Notes under the pieces: model-generated | What the model was told of the DNA's origin: nothing | The model's database searches: none | The model's input: only the letters and a program-made list of their open reading frames with translations | Shown: positions 9,471 through 18,533 of the stretch, in pieces | Layout of the letters: each line of letters begins with the position of its first letter | How positions within the stretch are numbered: position 1 is the stretch's first letter | Position numbers and translations under genes: made by a program | From: Microbacteriaceae bacterium X2B | Lineage (GTDB): Bacteria; Actinomycetota; Actinomycetes; Actinomycetales; Microbacteriaceae | NCBI GenBank assembly: GCA_005502445.1 | Contig: SCPB01000004.1 | Coordinates: forward strand, 42,595-106,594 | Direction of reading: 5' to 3' | Length of the DNA: 64,000 bases

Positions 9471-10168
9471 ACCGCCGCTCCGGTGGCGCGGTGGCGGTGG
9501 CGCAGGAGCGCCGCGCCGAGGTCATCGACCCCGCGGCCCGCGAGACTCGGCCACAACTCGTGGGTCGGAGCCTCGTGGAGGGTCACGTGGCAGGGAACGC
9601 CGACCGTCGCGGCGCCCGCGGCGACCGCCGAGACGAGGCCGAACTCGCTGTCTTCGATCGCGACGCAATCGTGGATGCTCACGCCCAGCCGGGCGGCCGC
9701 CGTCAGGTACGGCTCGGGGTGCGGCTTCGCGTTCGCCACATCGTCGCCCGCGACGACCACGTCGAAGACCTCGTCGCCGATCGCCGCGGCCACGCGCAGC
9801 GCCATGCGTCGCAGCGACATAGTCACGAGAGCCGTCGGCACGCTCGCTCGGCGCAGCCCGGCGAGCAGCTCGCGCGCCCCCGGGCGCCACGGCACCTCGA
9901 CCTCGATCTGCTCGAGAACGCGGTCGGTGAGGCCTTCGACGATCTGGCCGCGGCTCAGTTCGACGCCCGCCCGCTGCAGGACAGACGCCGCCGCCGGAAG
10001 GCCCGAGCCGACGAGCTTCATGCCGTCCTCGGCGGTCCAGACGCCGCCGAAGGAGGCGACCAGTTCGGTCTCGGCGCGCATCCAGTACGGCTCGGTGTCG
10101 ACGATCGTCCCGTCCATGTCCCACAGCACGGCGGCGGGTCGGAGGGGGTCGCTGCTCGGGGTGGTCAC
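9467..10168 (-). CDS. HAD-superfamily phosphatase (beta-phosphoglucomutase-like)
   Basis: Soluble 233-residue HAD hydrolase of subfamily IA. Motif I is LWDMDGTIVDTEP (nucleophile D17, acid D19), motif II is ALVTMS, motif III is KPHPEPY and motif IV is CVAIEDSEFG. This pattern is that of phosphoglycolate/beta-phosphoglucomutase-like enzymes, but substrate cannot be read from sequence. Start is the GTG at 10168, the first plausible initiation codon before motif I. First gene of the minus-strand run towards trmI, FKBP and pafBC; the 82-bp gap to the divergent PAC2 gene should hold both promoters. Confidence 0.85.
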   Translation of the reverse strand: MTTPSSDPLRPAAVLWDMDGTIVDTEPYWMRAETELVASFGGVWTAEDGMKLVGSGLPAAASVLQRAGVELSRGQIVEGLTDRVLEQIEVEVPWRPGARELLAGLRRASVPTALVTMSLRRMALRVAAAIGDEVFDVVVAGDDVANAKPHPEPYLTAAARLGVSIHDCVAIEDSEFGLVSAVAAGAATVGVPCHVTLHEAPTHELWPSLAGRGVDDLGAALLRHRHRATGAAV

Positions 10169-10250
10169 GACCGTGAAGTCTAGTTGCGTTCTATTCTGGA
10201 GGACGCGCTCCGGCGGTCGGCCGGTGTCGCGCGATACGAGAGCGAGCCTT

Positions 10251-11174
10251 GTGACCCAGAGCGATCTGTTCCGCGGCGGACGGCTGCTCGTCGTCGCCTT
10301 CGAAGGGTGGAACGACGCCGGCGAGGCCGCGAGCGGTGCCGTCAAGGCGCTCAAGGAGGTGCTCGATGTCGTGGCCGTAGCCGATGTCGACCCCGAGGAC
10401 TACTACGACTTCCAGCTCAACCGGCCCATCATCGAGTTCGACGACGACGGCAAGCGACGACTGCGCTGGCCGGGGGTCACGCTCTACGGGCCGGCGAACG
10501 ACGATGGCCTGCCGCGCGACGCGGCGCCGGAACGGGTGCTCGACGTGAGCGGTGCCAATCACGACAACATCTACCTGCTGCTGGGCACCGAGCCCTCCCG
10601 CGGGTGGCGCACCTTCGCGACCGAGACGATGGACCAGGCTCTCACCGCCGACATCACCGGCATCGTGATCCTCGGCGCGCTGCTGGCCGATGTGCCGCAC
10701 TCTCGGCCGATCACCGTGCACGCCTCGAGCGAGAACCAGCAGGTGCGGGACGAGCTCGGCGTCGAACGGTCGGCCTACGAGGGGCCCGTCGGCATTCTGA
10801 GCGTCATCGCCTCGGCCGCCGAGGAGGTCGGGATCCCCGTCGTCTCGCTGTGGGCCTCGGTGCCGCACTACGTGCACAACGCCCCCTCCCCCAAGGCGAC
10901 GCTCGCGCTGCTGGACAAGCTCGAGGAGTTCGTCGACGTGACGATCCCGCGCGGCGACCTCATCGACGAGGCGCGCGCCTGGGAGGACGGCATCGACGCA
11001 CTCGCCGACGACGACGACGAGATGAAGTCGTACATCGTCTCGCTCGAGCGCGCACGCGACGCCGTCGAGGCGCCCGAGGCGAGCGGCGAGGCGATCGCGC
11101 AGGAGTTCGAGCGCTACCTGCGCAAGCGCGGCGACGACGATCCGCCGCAGTCGGCGACCGAGCCGCCCGCCTAG
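10251..11174 (+). CDS. PAC2 family protein
   Basis: 307-residue member of the PAC2 (proteasome assembly chaperone 2-like) family. The typical N-terminus LLVVAFEGWNDAGEAASGA and the later IVILGALLADVPHSRPI and VVSLWASVPHYV are family features. In M. tuberculosis the homologue (Rv2125) lies in the same chromosomal stretch as trmI. Biochemical function in bacteria is not established. The C-terminus is acidic (ADDDDEMKSY onward). GTG start is preceded by a weak purine tract. It is transcribed away from the HAD gene. Confidence 0.87.
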   Translation: MTQSDLFRGGRLLVVAFEGWNDAGEAASGAVKALKEVLDVVAVADVDPEDYYDFQLNRPIIEFDDDGKRRLRWPGVTLYGPANDDGLPRDAAPERVLDVSGANHDNIYLLLGTEPSRGWRTFATETMDQALTADITGIVILGALLADVPHSRPITVHASSENQQVRDELGVERSAYEGPVGILSVIASAAEEVGIPVVSLWASVPHYVHNAPSPKATLALLDKLEEFVDVTIPRGDLIDEARAWEDGIDALADDDDEMKSYIVSLERARDAVEAPEASGEAIAQEFERYLRKRGDDDPPQSATEPPA

Positions 11175-11449
11175 GGCGGAGCATCCGCGCCGGGGACGGC
11201 CGCCGCGGCGGCCCGTGCTGAGGATGCGTCGTCCTGCCGTGCGGGGCGCGGACCGTCCGGTGCACGGACCGTCCAGCGCACCCGTGGACCGTCCGGCGCT
11301 GAGGCGATTGTCGCGCAGCCCCGGTCGGAATGCGTTTGCGACGGCGAGTCGGTTCCGGTGCCCGGCACGGCGCGCCCGGCACCGGGGCTGAGCGACACGT
11401 TCGGCGGGCGTCAGCACGGAGGCGGCCATCGCGCCGATCGAGTGCGCGG
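11175..11449. repeat. 275-bp intergenic spacer with palindrome and three GGACCGTCC copies
   Basis: No convincing gene is seen here. The perfect palindrome GGCCGCCGCGGCGGCC lies at 11198-11213, without a following T-run. GGACCGTCC occurs three times as direct copies at 11250-11258, 11266-11274 and 11286-11294, each with GC-rich flanks. The spacer sits between the convergent PAC2 and uppP genes, so a role in termination is possible but not shown. Confidence 0.6.
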
Positions 11450-12289
11450 CTACAGGGGATCGATGACGCCCGCGCCGAGAAGCACGAGCAGCACGGTGCC
11501 GAGGACGACGCGGTAGACCACGAACGGCAGGAACGAGCGCGTCGAGATGTAGCGCATGAGCCCCGCGATGACGAGGTAGCCGACGCCGAAGGCCACGACG
11601 GTCGCCGCGAGCGTGTCGAGGGCGCTGAAGGGGCTCGCGCTCGGTTCGCTGATCGCCGTCGCGAGCTCGTACAAGCCGCTGCCGAAGACCGCGGGGATCG
11701 CCAGAAGGAAGGCGTAGCGCGCCGCGGCGGGCCTCGTGTACCCCAGTGCGAGGCCCATCGTCGTCGTCGCGCCCGAGCGCGAGACGCCCGGAATGAGCGC
11801 GAGCATCTGCGCGGCACCGTAGAGCAGACCGTGCGGGTAGCTGAGCTCGGTCAGCTCTCGCGTGCGGCGGCCCAGCAGGTCGGCTGCGCCGAGGATCAGA
11901 CCGAACACGATGAGCACGATCGCCACGAGCCAGAGCGATCGGAAGGTGGAGCGGATGGACTCCTGGGCGAGATAGCCGACGACCACGATCGGGATCGTGC
12001 CGATGATGATGAGCCAGCCCATGCGGACATCCGGATCGTTCTTCGGAACGCCGCTCGTTGCGGAGAAGTGCCGGAACCAGCGCCCGATGATGCGCGTGAT
12101 GTCCGACCAGAAGTACAGCAGCACCGCGAGCTCGGTGCCGATCTGCGTGATCGCGGTGAAGGTCGCGCCGGGGTCGGTCGCGCTCGGCAGGAACTCCCCG
12201 GCGATGCGCAAGTGGGCGCTGGAGGAGATCGGCAGGAACTCGGTGAGGCCCTGGATCAAGCCCAGCACGATCGCTTCGAGGAGGGACAC
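11450..12289 (-). CDS. uppP: Undecaprenyl-diphosphate phosphatase UppP (BacA)
   Basis: Membrane enzyme that dephosphorylates undecaprenyl diphosphate to recycle the lipid carrier of peptidoglycan synthesis; overproduction is associated with bacitracin resistance. The 279-residue protein has the two signature blocks: [17 protein letters not shown] near the N-terminus and [15 protein letters not shown] in the second half, with around eight membrane helices. Start is the GTG at 12289; the frame extends farther but inside the upstream gene. It follows the M20 peptidase by seven bases, as in the mycobacterial Rv2136c-Rv2141c neighbourhood. Confidence 0.95.
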   Translation of the reverse strand: MSLLEAIVLGLIQGLTEFLPISSSAHLRIAGEFLPSATDPGATFTAITQIGTELAVLLYFWSDITRIIGRWFRHFSATSGVPKNDPDVRMGWLIIIGTIPIVVVGYLAQESIRSTFRSLWLVAIVLIVFGLILGAADLLGRRTRELTELSYPHGLLYGAAQMLALIPGVSRSGATTTMGLALGYTRPAAARYAFLLAIPAVFGSGLYELATAISEPSASPFSALDTLAATVVAFGVGYLVIAGLMRYISTRSFLPFVVYRVVLGTVLLVLLGAGVIDPL

Positions 12290-12296
12290 GCGGCTC

Positions 12297-13640
12297 CTAG
12301 TAGGTCGACAGCAGGTCGGTGAGGGCGCGGTGGCCGAAGTCGAGCGCGTCGAGCGGCACGCGCTCGTCGACACCGTGGAACATCGCCGGGAAGTCGAGGT
12401 CGGGGGTGAGCTTCAGCGGTGCGAAGCCGTAGCCGGTGATTCCGAGCTCGCTCAGCGCCTTGTTGTCGGTGCCGCCGCTCAGCAGGTACGGCAGCACCTG
12501 CGCCCCGGGGTCGTGGCGCAGCAGGGTGCCGACCATCGCATCGACGAGCGCACCCGAGAAGGGGTTCTCGAGCCCGACGTCGCGCGTGACGACCTCGATC
12601 TCGACATCGTCGTCGAGCAGGGCGCGCACCTCGGCGAGCACCGAATCCTCCTCGCCCGGGAGTGTGCGGATGTCGATGAGCGCCTCGGCGGAGTCGGGGA
12701 TGACGTTGTGCTTGTACCCGGCGGTGAGCAGTGTCGGGTTGCTCGTCGTCCGCAGCGTCGCCGTGAGGAACCCCGCCGCGGTACCCGTGCGCAGCAGCAG
12801 CTCGTCGGCGCCCTCGCCACTCGGGCCGATCGCCCCCGGGTCGGCTCCCACGAGTCGGGAGAGCTCGTCGAGCAGCTGCGCCGTCGTCGTGGTGAGGCGC
12901 ACGGGCCACTGCTGCCGGCCGAGCGTCACGACGGCCTCGGCGAGCTTCGTGACGGCGTTGTCGCGGATGACGCGCGAGCCGTGCGCCGCCGTGCCGCGCG
13001 TGCGCAGGCGGATCCAGACAAGGGCCTTCTCGCCCGTCTGCAGCAGGTAGGCGCGCTGGCCCTCGATGTCGACGGAGTAGCCGCCGACCTCGCTGATCGC
13101 CTCGGTCGCGCCGGCGAACAGCTCGGGGCGGTGGGTGACGAGGTGGTGCGAGCCGAAGGCGCCGCCGTTCTCCTCGTCGGCGAAGAACGCCACCACGAGA
13201 TCGCGGTTGGGCTGCCCGCCGCCCGCGAGCAGCTCGCGCAGAGCGGTGAGGATCATCGCGTCCATGTTCTTCATGTCGACGGCGCCGCGGCCCCACAGCA
13301 TCCCGTCGCGCACCTCGCCCGCGAAGGGGTCGACCGACCAGTTCGCGGGGTCGGCCGGCACGACGTCGAGGTGGCCGTGCACGACGAGGGCCGGCCGCTC
13401 GCCGCGGTCGGTGTCGACAGGGTTCGCGTACGAGCCCTCGACGCGCGCGACGACGCTCGTGCGGCCGGGTGCGGCGTCGATGAGCTCGGGCGTCAGGCCC
13501 ATCCCGGCGAGGATCGCGCCGACGTACTCGGCCGCCTCGGTCTCGCCCTTGCTGCGCCCCTCCCCGAAGTTCGTGGTGTCGAAGCGGATGAGGTCGCGGG
13601 CGATGCGGGCGGTCTCGCCGAGCTGCGTCTGGCCTGCCAT
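12297..13640 (-). CDS. M20-family metallopeptidase (ArgE/DapE/carboxypeptidase-like)
   Basis: Zinc-dependent hydrolase of 447 residues. Catalytic features are all present: VHGHLDVVP (H90 metal ligand, D92), [10 protein letters not shown] (D122 bridging ligand), FADEENGG (E156 base, E157 ligand) and a C-terminal GGTDN block followed by [10 protein letters not shown] with its histidine. A dimerisation domain is inserted in the middle (GTAAHGSRV). Substrate is unknown; relatives cleave dipeptides or N-acyl amino acids. Start chosen at ATG 13640, directly before the conserved region. Encoded just upstream of uppP on the same strand and divergent from tRNA-Leu. Confidence 0.88.
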   Translation of the reverse strand: MAGQTQLGETARIARDLIRFDTTNFGEGRSKGETEAAEYVGAILAGMGLTPELIDAAPGRTSVVARVEGSYANPVDTDRGERPALVVHGHLDVVPADPANWSVDPFAGEVRDGMLWGRGAVDMKNMDAMILTALRELLAGGGQPNRDLVVAFFADEENGGAFGSHHLVTHRPELFAGATEAISEVGGYSVDIEGQRAYLLQTGEKALVWIRLRTRGTAAHGSRVIRDNAVTKLAEAVVTLGRQQWPVRLTTTTAQLLDELSRLVGADPGAIGPSGEGADELLLRTGTAAGFLTATLRTTSNPTLLTAGYKHNVIPDSAEALIDIRTLPGEEDSVLAEVRALLDDDVEIEVVTRDVGLENPFSGALVDAMVGTLLRHDPGAQVLPYLLSGGTDNKALSELGITGYGFAPLKLTPDLDFPAMFHGVDERVPLDALDFGHRALTDLLSTY

Positions 13641-13732
13641 GCCGACCACGCTACCCCGCGTCGAAGCGGCCACTCGGAACGTGCTATCGTCGTCTCTCGG
13701 TCGCCCCGCCCCCGGGCGGAACGGCCGGACCA

Positions 13733-13817
13733 GCGCGGGTGGCGGAAATGGCAGACGCGCTAGCTTGAGGTGCTAGTGCCCGAAAGGGCGTGGGGGTTCA
13801 AGTCCCCCCTCGCGCAC
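13733..13817 (+). tRNA. tRNA-Leu (anticodon GAG)
   Basis: An 85-nt class II tRNA. Acceptor GCGCGGG pairs with CTCGCGC with one G-U, followed by discriminator A; CCA is not encoded. The anticodon arm is CTAGC/GCTAG around loop TTGAGGT, giving anticodon GAG, which reads CTC and CTT leucine codons. The long variable arm (GCCC gaaa GGGC) and the T-arm GGGGG TTCAAGT CCCCC are intact. TATCGT at 13685-13690 is a possible -10 element. Confidence 0.95.
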
Positions 13818-13903
13818 GCTGGTCGGTGAGTCGATCACCAACCAACCAGAACTGGTTGAGACAGTGCCCGCTCGCGCCGTGCTGCTGCACGGCGAGCGGT
13901 AAA

Positions 13904-13937
13904 GAACGGCCCCGAGGCTCCGGCCCCGGGGCCGTTC
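13904..13937 (+). terminator. Probable terminator downstream of tRNA-Leu
   Basis: Strong GC-rich stem: GAACGGCCCC pairs perfectly with GGGGCCGTTC across a 14-nt loop. It lies about 87 bp after the tRNA and before the flavoenzyme gene. No T-run follows, as is usual for many high-GC terminators. Confidence 0.55.
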
Positions 13938-14009
13938 CGCGTTCGGGGGCGTCGCGCGTGTCGAGAGGATGCTCGAGGACGCGCCTGCGCCGGTATCGTG
14001 AGCGCGACC

Positions 14010-15416
14010 ATGACTCTGTCGCGCCGCACGCTGCTCATCGGAGGCACCGGCCTCTCGGTGCTCCTCGTCTCGGCGTGCACGCGCGACACCGACCCCCCGC
14101 CTGCGCCGACGCCCGACGCCGAACCCGGCCGCGGGCGACCGAGGGCGATCCTGCGCAGCGAGTGGGCGACCGACGGCTTCGCGCAGGGCTCGACGAGCTA
14201 CCTGCCGGTGGGCGCCACGCCCGAGGACCGGGTCGCGCTCGCCCGGCCGGTCGCCGATCGGCTCTTCATCGCCGGCGAGGCCACCTCGACGACCGCCGCG
14301 AACACCGTGCACGGCGCCCGTGCCGAGGGCGAGCGCGCGGCCGCGGAGGTGCTGCGCGTCGCTCAGGAGGGCGAGCGGATCGTCGTCATCGGCGCCGGCG
14401 TCGCGGGGGCGGCCGCCGCGCGCCGACTCACCGAGGCGGGCGCCTCGGTCGTCGTGATCGAGGCGCGTGGTCGCGTCGGCGGCCGAGTGCGCACGATCGA
14501 GGCGGAGGGCTGGCCGATGCCCGTCGAGCTCGGGGCGCACTGGGTGCGCGACGTGCAGGAGAGCTCTCTGCTGGAGGATCTCGTCGCGCTCGGGGTCGAG
14601 ATCGGCATCGCCGACCAGCGCAGCGTTCGCGGCGCGGGCGGCGAGCCGATCGCCGAGGCGACCGGCGTCGATGACGCTGTCGCGCGCATCCTCGCCGCCG
14701 TGTCGGCGCAGACCGAGGCCTCCGCGCCGGATCTGCCCCTCGCGAGCGCTCTCGCCCAGCTCGCGCCGTTGCCGGAGGGGGCCCCGCCCGGAGCGCTGAG
14801 CGACCGCGAGTCGGCCGCTCTCGCCGTCGGCGAGCTCGGCGCCCGTCTCGGCGCGCCCGCGCGCCGCCTCTCGACGCGGTACGGGATCAGCGAGCAGGCT
14901 CCGGGCACGGACAACCTCGTGCTCGGCGGCTACGCACGCATCGTCGACGAGCTCCTCGACGGCGTCGACGTGCTGCTCTCGAGCGCCGCCACCGGCGTCG
15001 ACTGGGGCGACGAGGGCATGCGGGTGCGGCTCGCGACGGGCGAGTCGCTCGCCGCCGACCGCGCCGTGCTCACGGTGCCGCTCGGCGTTCTGCAGGGTGG
15101 CGGCATCGAGTTCGAGCCCCCGCTGCCCCTCGCCCACCGCGTCGCGATCGCGAGCCTCGGCGTCGGCCGGCTGGAGACCGTGTGGCTGCGCTTCGATGAG
15201 GTGACGTGGAGCGACGAGGCGGCACTGTGGGCGCTCGCCGACCCCGAGGGCACGGCGACGATCACCCACTGGGTCAATCTGCATGCCGTCACCGGCGATG
15301 CCGTGCTCGTCGGGCTGATCGCAGCCGACCGAGTCACGCCGTTCCTGCGCTTGGATGACGACGAGGCCGTCACGGAGTGCCTGGCGAGTCTTCAGCCGTT
15401 CTTCGACGCGGAGTGA
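14010..15416 (+). CDS. Tat-type lipoprotein FAD amine oxidase-like protein, apparently circularly permuted
   Basis: 468-residue flavoprotein of the monoamine oxidase fold. The N-terminus reads TLSRRTLLIGG with a hydrophobic stretch and lipobox-like LVSAC (Cys23), so it should be exported folded by Tat and lipid-anchored. The dinucleotide-binding motif VVIGAGVAGAAAARRL sits unusually late (about 125-140) and is followed by EARGRVGGRVRT as in amine oxidases. What precedes it, residues 51-115 (EWATDGFAQGSTSYLP, then LFIAGEATS and NTVHGARAEGERAAAEVL), is the segment that in normal amine oxidases is the very C-terminus. The protein then ends (SLQPFFDAE) where that segment should begin. A GTG at 13998 is an alternative start. 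Substrate unknown. The 3' end overlaps the convergent Pr6Pr gene by 47 bp. Confidence 0.82.
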   Translation: MTLSRRTLLIGGTGLSVLLVSACTRDTDPPPAPTPDAEPGRGRPRAILRSEWATDGFAQGSTSYLPVGATPEDRVALARPVADRLFIAGEATSTTAANTVHGARAEGERAAAEVLRVAQEGERIVVIGAGVAGAAAARRLTEAGASVVVIEARGRVGGRVRTIEAEGWPMPVELGAHWVRDVQESSLLEDLVALGVEIGIADQRSVRGAGGEPIAEATGVDDAVARILAAVSAQTEASAPDLPLASALAQLAPLPEGAPPGALSDRESAALAVGELGARLGAPARRLSTRYGISEQAPGTDNLVLGGYARIVDELLDGVDVLLSSAATGVDWGDEGMRVRLATGESLAADRAVLTVPLGVLQGGGIEFEPPLPLAHRVAIASLGVGRLETVWLRFDEVTWSDEAALWALADPEGTATITHWVNLHAVTGDAVLVGLIAADRVTPFLRLDDDEAVTECLASLQPFFDAE

Positions 15417-16092
15417 GCAGGAGCGGCACTGCCCGGCGGAGCGGGCGCAGCGCGGCCTCGAGCACGCGGTGGACGAGGCGCGGCAGCGGCAGGAGCATGA
15501 GGCCGATCGCGACGGCCGTGAAGAGGCCGATCGCCGCGGCGCTGTAGGCGATGAACTCGAGCGGTCCAGACACCTGGGCCGGGTCGAGGAAGAAGTAGGG
15601 ATACCACCCGATGATCGCGCCGCGCACGAGCGTCACGACGCCCCAGCCGAGGGGATACCCGATGACGATCCAGAGCACGGCTCGGCGGACGTGGCGCTCG
15701 CCCGGTGCGAGCAGCCAGTCCAGGAGCAGGTAGCCGGGGATCCAGAAGTGCAGCAACTGGTCGCTCCACGGCACGTCGAGGCGGTAGCCGCGCGCTTCGG
15801 CCTGCGAGGCCAGGAGCGCGAAGACGATGCCGGCCACGATCAGGAAGGTGGTGACGCACAGTCGCAGGCCGGGCATCCACGCGGGATCGACGGGGCGGCG
15901 CAGGGCGGCGACGCCGCAGAGCACGTTCGCGACGACCGCGACCATGTTGCTCTGCACCGTGAGGTAGCCGAAGAAGTTCGCCGAGGCGAATGCGCTGAAC
16001 CCGAGGCCGTACTGGAACCGCGCGACGAGAGCGACGACGCCGACGACCGCGACGAGCAGGCGCAGCGTCCCGAAGACCCCTCGTGCCGTCAC
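15370..16092 (-). CDS. Pr6Pr family integral membrane protein
   Basis: 240-residue protein with six predicted membrane helices and the family pattern NFFGYLTVQSNMVAVV, FWIPGYLLLDWLL and YPLGWGVVTLVRGAIIGWYPYFFLDP. Members of the Pr6Pr (FAR-17a/AIG1-like) family are widespread in Actinobacteria; function is not known. The last 47 bp overlap the end of the flavoenzyme gene on the other strand, so both C-termini are encoded by the same DNA. Confidence 0.82.
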   Translation of the reverse strand: MTARGVFGTLRLLVAVVGVVALVARFQYGLGFSAFASANFFGYLTVQSNMVAVVANVLCGVAALRRPVDPAWMPGLRLCVTTFLIVAGIVFALLASQAEARGYRLDVPWSDQLLHFWIPGYLLLDWLLAPGERHVRRAVLWIVIGYPLGWGVVTLVRGAIIGWYPYFFLDPAQVSGPLEFIAYSAAAIGLFTAVAIGLMLLPLPRLVHRVLEAALRPLRRAVPLLLTPRRRTAEDSPGTP

Positions 16093-16141
16093 GCGCTCTC
16101 GACCCCCACCGTTACGAGACTGCCACGTCCTCCGCAGGGTG

Positions 16142-18448
16142 TCAGCGGACAGGAACGAGCTGCACGATGACCGATTTCGACGTCGGAGTGCCGCTCACGT
16201 CGGCGACCGAGTCGAGCGGCACGAGCACGTTGGTCTCCGGATAGTAGGCGGCCGCATTGCCGCGCGGCGTCGAATAGGCCACGATGCGGAAGGCCTCGGC
16301 GCGTCGCTCGACGCCGTCGCGGAACTCGGAGACGAGATCGACGAGGTCGCCGTCGGCCAGGCCGAGAGCCGCGATGTCGTCGGGGTTGACGAGCACGACG
16401 CGACGACCGCCGTGGATGCCGCGGTAGCGGTCATCCTCGCCGTAGATCGTGGTGTTGTACTGGTCGTGCGATCGGATCGTCTGCAGCAGCAGCCGACCGG
16501 GCGGGATGCGCGGGTACTCCAGCGGGTTCGCCGTGAACACCGCACGGCCGCTCGGCGTCGGGAAGGTGCGCGAGTCGCGCGCGCCGTGCGGGAGCACGAA
16601 GCTCGCGCCCTTCTCGATGCGCGACTCGAAGTCGTCGAAGCCGGGCACGACGCGCGCGATGCGCCGGCGGACCGATGCGTAGTCGCGCTCGAACTCCGCC
16701 CAGTCTGCGACCGGGGCGCCGGGCAGCGCATCGGGCCCCTCAAACAGCAGAGCCGAGAGGCGGGCAATGATCGCGACCTCCGACAGCAGCTCGTCGCTCG
16801 CCGGTGCCAGCCGCCCGCGGGAGGCGTGCACCGAGCTCATCGAGTCCTCGACGGTCACGCGCTGTTCCCCGCCGGCCTGCACGTCGCGCTCGGTGCGCCC
16901 GAGGGTCGGCAGGATGAGCGCGCGCCGACCGGTCATGAGGTGGGAGCGGTTGAGCTTGGTCGACACCTGCACGGTCAGGCGGGTGCGCGCGAGCGCCTCC
17001 TCGGTGACCGCGGTGTCGGGCGTCGCGCGGGCGAAGTTGCCGCCGAGGCCCATGAACACGCGGACGGCTCCCTCGCGCATCGCCCGGATCGCCGCGACGG
17101 TGTCGACCCCGTGCGTGCGCGGCGAGACGAATCCGAACTCGGCGTCGAGGGCGGCGTGGAACGACTCGGGCATGCGCTCGAAGATGCCCATCGTGCGGTC
17201 GCCCTGGACGTTGGAATGGCCGCGCACCGGGCACACCCCGGCGCCGCTGCGGCCGATGCTGCCCTGCAGCAGCAGCACGTTGACGACATCGCGCAGCATC
17301 GCGACCGAGTGCTTGTGCTGCGTCAGCCCCATGGCCCAGCACACGACCGTCGCTCCGGACGCCACGAGGGCGTCGCCCGTGTCGCGGATCTGCCGCTCGG
17401 TGAGCCCTGTCGCGGTGACGATCTCGCTCCACGGGGTCGCGCGCATCGCTTCGAGGTAGCCGTCGACTCCCGTCGTGCACTCCGCGATGAACGCGCGGTC
17501 GAAGACCGTGCCCGTGTGCTCCTCGACCTCGAGCAGGTGCTTGCCCAGGCCCTGGAAGAGCGCCTGGTCGCCACCGAGGCGGATCTGCAGGAAGTCGTCG
17601 GCGAGCACCGTTCCGCCGAGCAGGAGGCCGCGCGGCGACTGCGGGTTCGCGAACCGGATCAGGCCGGCCTCGGGCAGCGGGTTCACCGCGATGATCCGCG
17701 CGCCGTTGCGTTTGGCCTTCTCGAGCGCGGACAGCATGCGGGGGTGGTTGGTTCCCGGATTCTGCCCGGCGATGATGATGAGCGAGGCGCGGTGGATGTC
17801 ATCGAGGCTCACCGAGCCCTTGCCTATGCCGATGGTCTCGGTGAGGGCCGATCCGCTGGATTCGTGGCACATGTTCGAGCAGTCCGGCAGGTTGTTGGTG
17901 CCGATGCCGCGCACGAGCAGCTGGTAGAGGAACGCCGCCTCGTTGGATGTCCGTCCCGAGGTGTAGAAGACGGCCTGATCGGGCGAATCCAGGGAACGGA
18001 TCTCGTCGGCGATCAGAGCGAGCGCGGCATCCCAGTCGATCGGGGTGTAGTGCGTCGCGCCCTCCGCGAGAACCATGGGGGCGGTCAATCTGCCCTGCTG
18101 GCCGAGCCAGTAGTCGTCGCGCTCGCGCAGCTCGGCGACCGAGTGCTCGGCGAAGAACTCGGGCGTGACGCGTCGCAGCGTCGCCTCCTCCGCGACGGCC
18201 TTCGCACCGTTCTCGCAGAACTCGGCCGTGTGCCGGTGGTCGCCCTCGGGCCAGGCGCAGCCCATGCAGTCGAAGCCGGTCTTCTGATTGACGCGCAGCA
18301 GCGTCTGCGCCGTGCGCACGACGCCCATCTGCTCGACGGATGCCTGCAGGGCGTGCATCACACCGGGGATCCCGGCCGCAGAACGGGCGGGCGGGGTGAC
18401 GCGCAGCCTCGACTCGTCGATACCGGTTCGGGGGGCCTTGCGTGCCAT
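16142..18448 (-). CDS. FdhF/YdeP family molybdopterin oxidoreductase
   Basis: 768-residue cytoplasmic molybdenum enzyme related to formate dehydrogenase alpha and E. coli YdeP. The N-terminal FDCMGCAWPE contains C61 and C64, a pair typical of this subfamily instead of the four-cysteine cluster of classical formate dehydrogenases. Other family blocks are FYTSGRTSNEAAFLYQLLVR, NLPDCSNMCHESSGSAL and GQNPGTNHPRM; the C-terminal molydop-binding domain contains LQTIRSHDQYNTTIYG. No signal peptide is seen. It is transcribed divergently from fdhD, whose product sulfurates the molybdenum cofactor of such enzymes. Physiological substrate is unknown; YdeP has been linked to acid resistance in E. coli. 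Confidence 0.9.
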   Translation of the reverse strand: MARKAPRTGIDESRLRVTPPARSAAGIPGVMHALQASVEQMGVVRTAQTLLRVNQKTGFDCMGCAWPEGDHRHTAEFCENGAKAVAEEATLRRVTPEFFAEHSVAELRERDDYWLGQQGRLTAPMVLAEGATHYTPIDWDAALALIADEIRSLDSPDQAVFYTSGRTSNEAAFLYQLLVRGIGTNNLPDCSNMCHESSGSALTETIGIGKGSVSLDDIHRASLIIIAGQNPGTNHPRMLSALEKAKRNGARIIAVNPLPEAGLIRFANPQSPRGLLLGGTVLADDFLQIRLGGDQALFQGLGKHLLEVEEHTGTVFDRAFIAECTTGVDGYLEAMRATPWSEIVTATGLTERQIRDTGDALVASGATVVCWAMGLTQHKHSVAMLRDVVNVLLLQGSIGRSGAGVCPVRGHSNVQGDRTMGIFERMPESFHAALDAEFGFVSPRTHGVDTVAAIRAMREGAVRVFMGLGGNFARATPDTAVTEEALARTRLTVQVSTKLNRSHLMTGRRALILPTLGRTERDVQAGGEQRVTVEDSMSSVHASRGRLAPASDELLSEVAIIARLSALLFEGPDALPGAPVADWAEFERDYASVRRRIARVVPGFDDFESRIEKGASFVLPHGARDSRTFPTPSGRAVFTANPLEYPRIPPGRLLLQTIRSHDQYNTTIYGEDDRYRGIHGGRRVVLVNPDDIAALGLADGDLVDLVSEFRDGVERRAEAFRIVAYSTPRGNAAAYYPETNVLVPLDSVADVSGTPTSKSVIVQLVPVR

Positions 18449-18533
18449 GCTCGCGCTCCGCTTCGTCGGGGACGGGGTTTCGCTCGTGCTTCATGATAGG
18501 TGTCATGGGAGCGCGCGAGCAGTGAGCAGGACC

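Noticed and set aside
13733..13937. Integration site at tRNA-Leu
   Set aside because: No integrase, no repeat of the tRNA 3' end and no foreign-looking DNA follow.
16139..18496. Plus-strand frame of about 785 codons opposite the molybdoenzyme
   Set aside because: No motifs, and the opposite strand encodes a complete molybdopterin enzyme.
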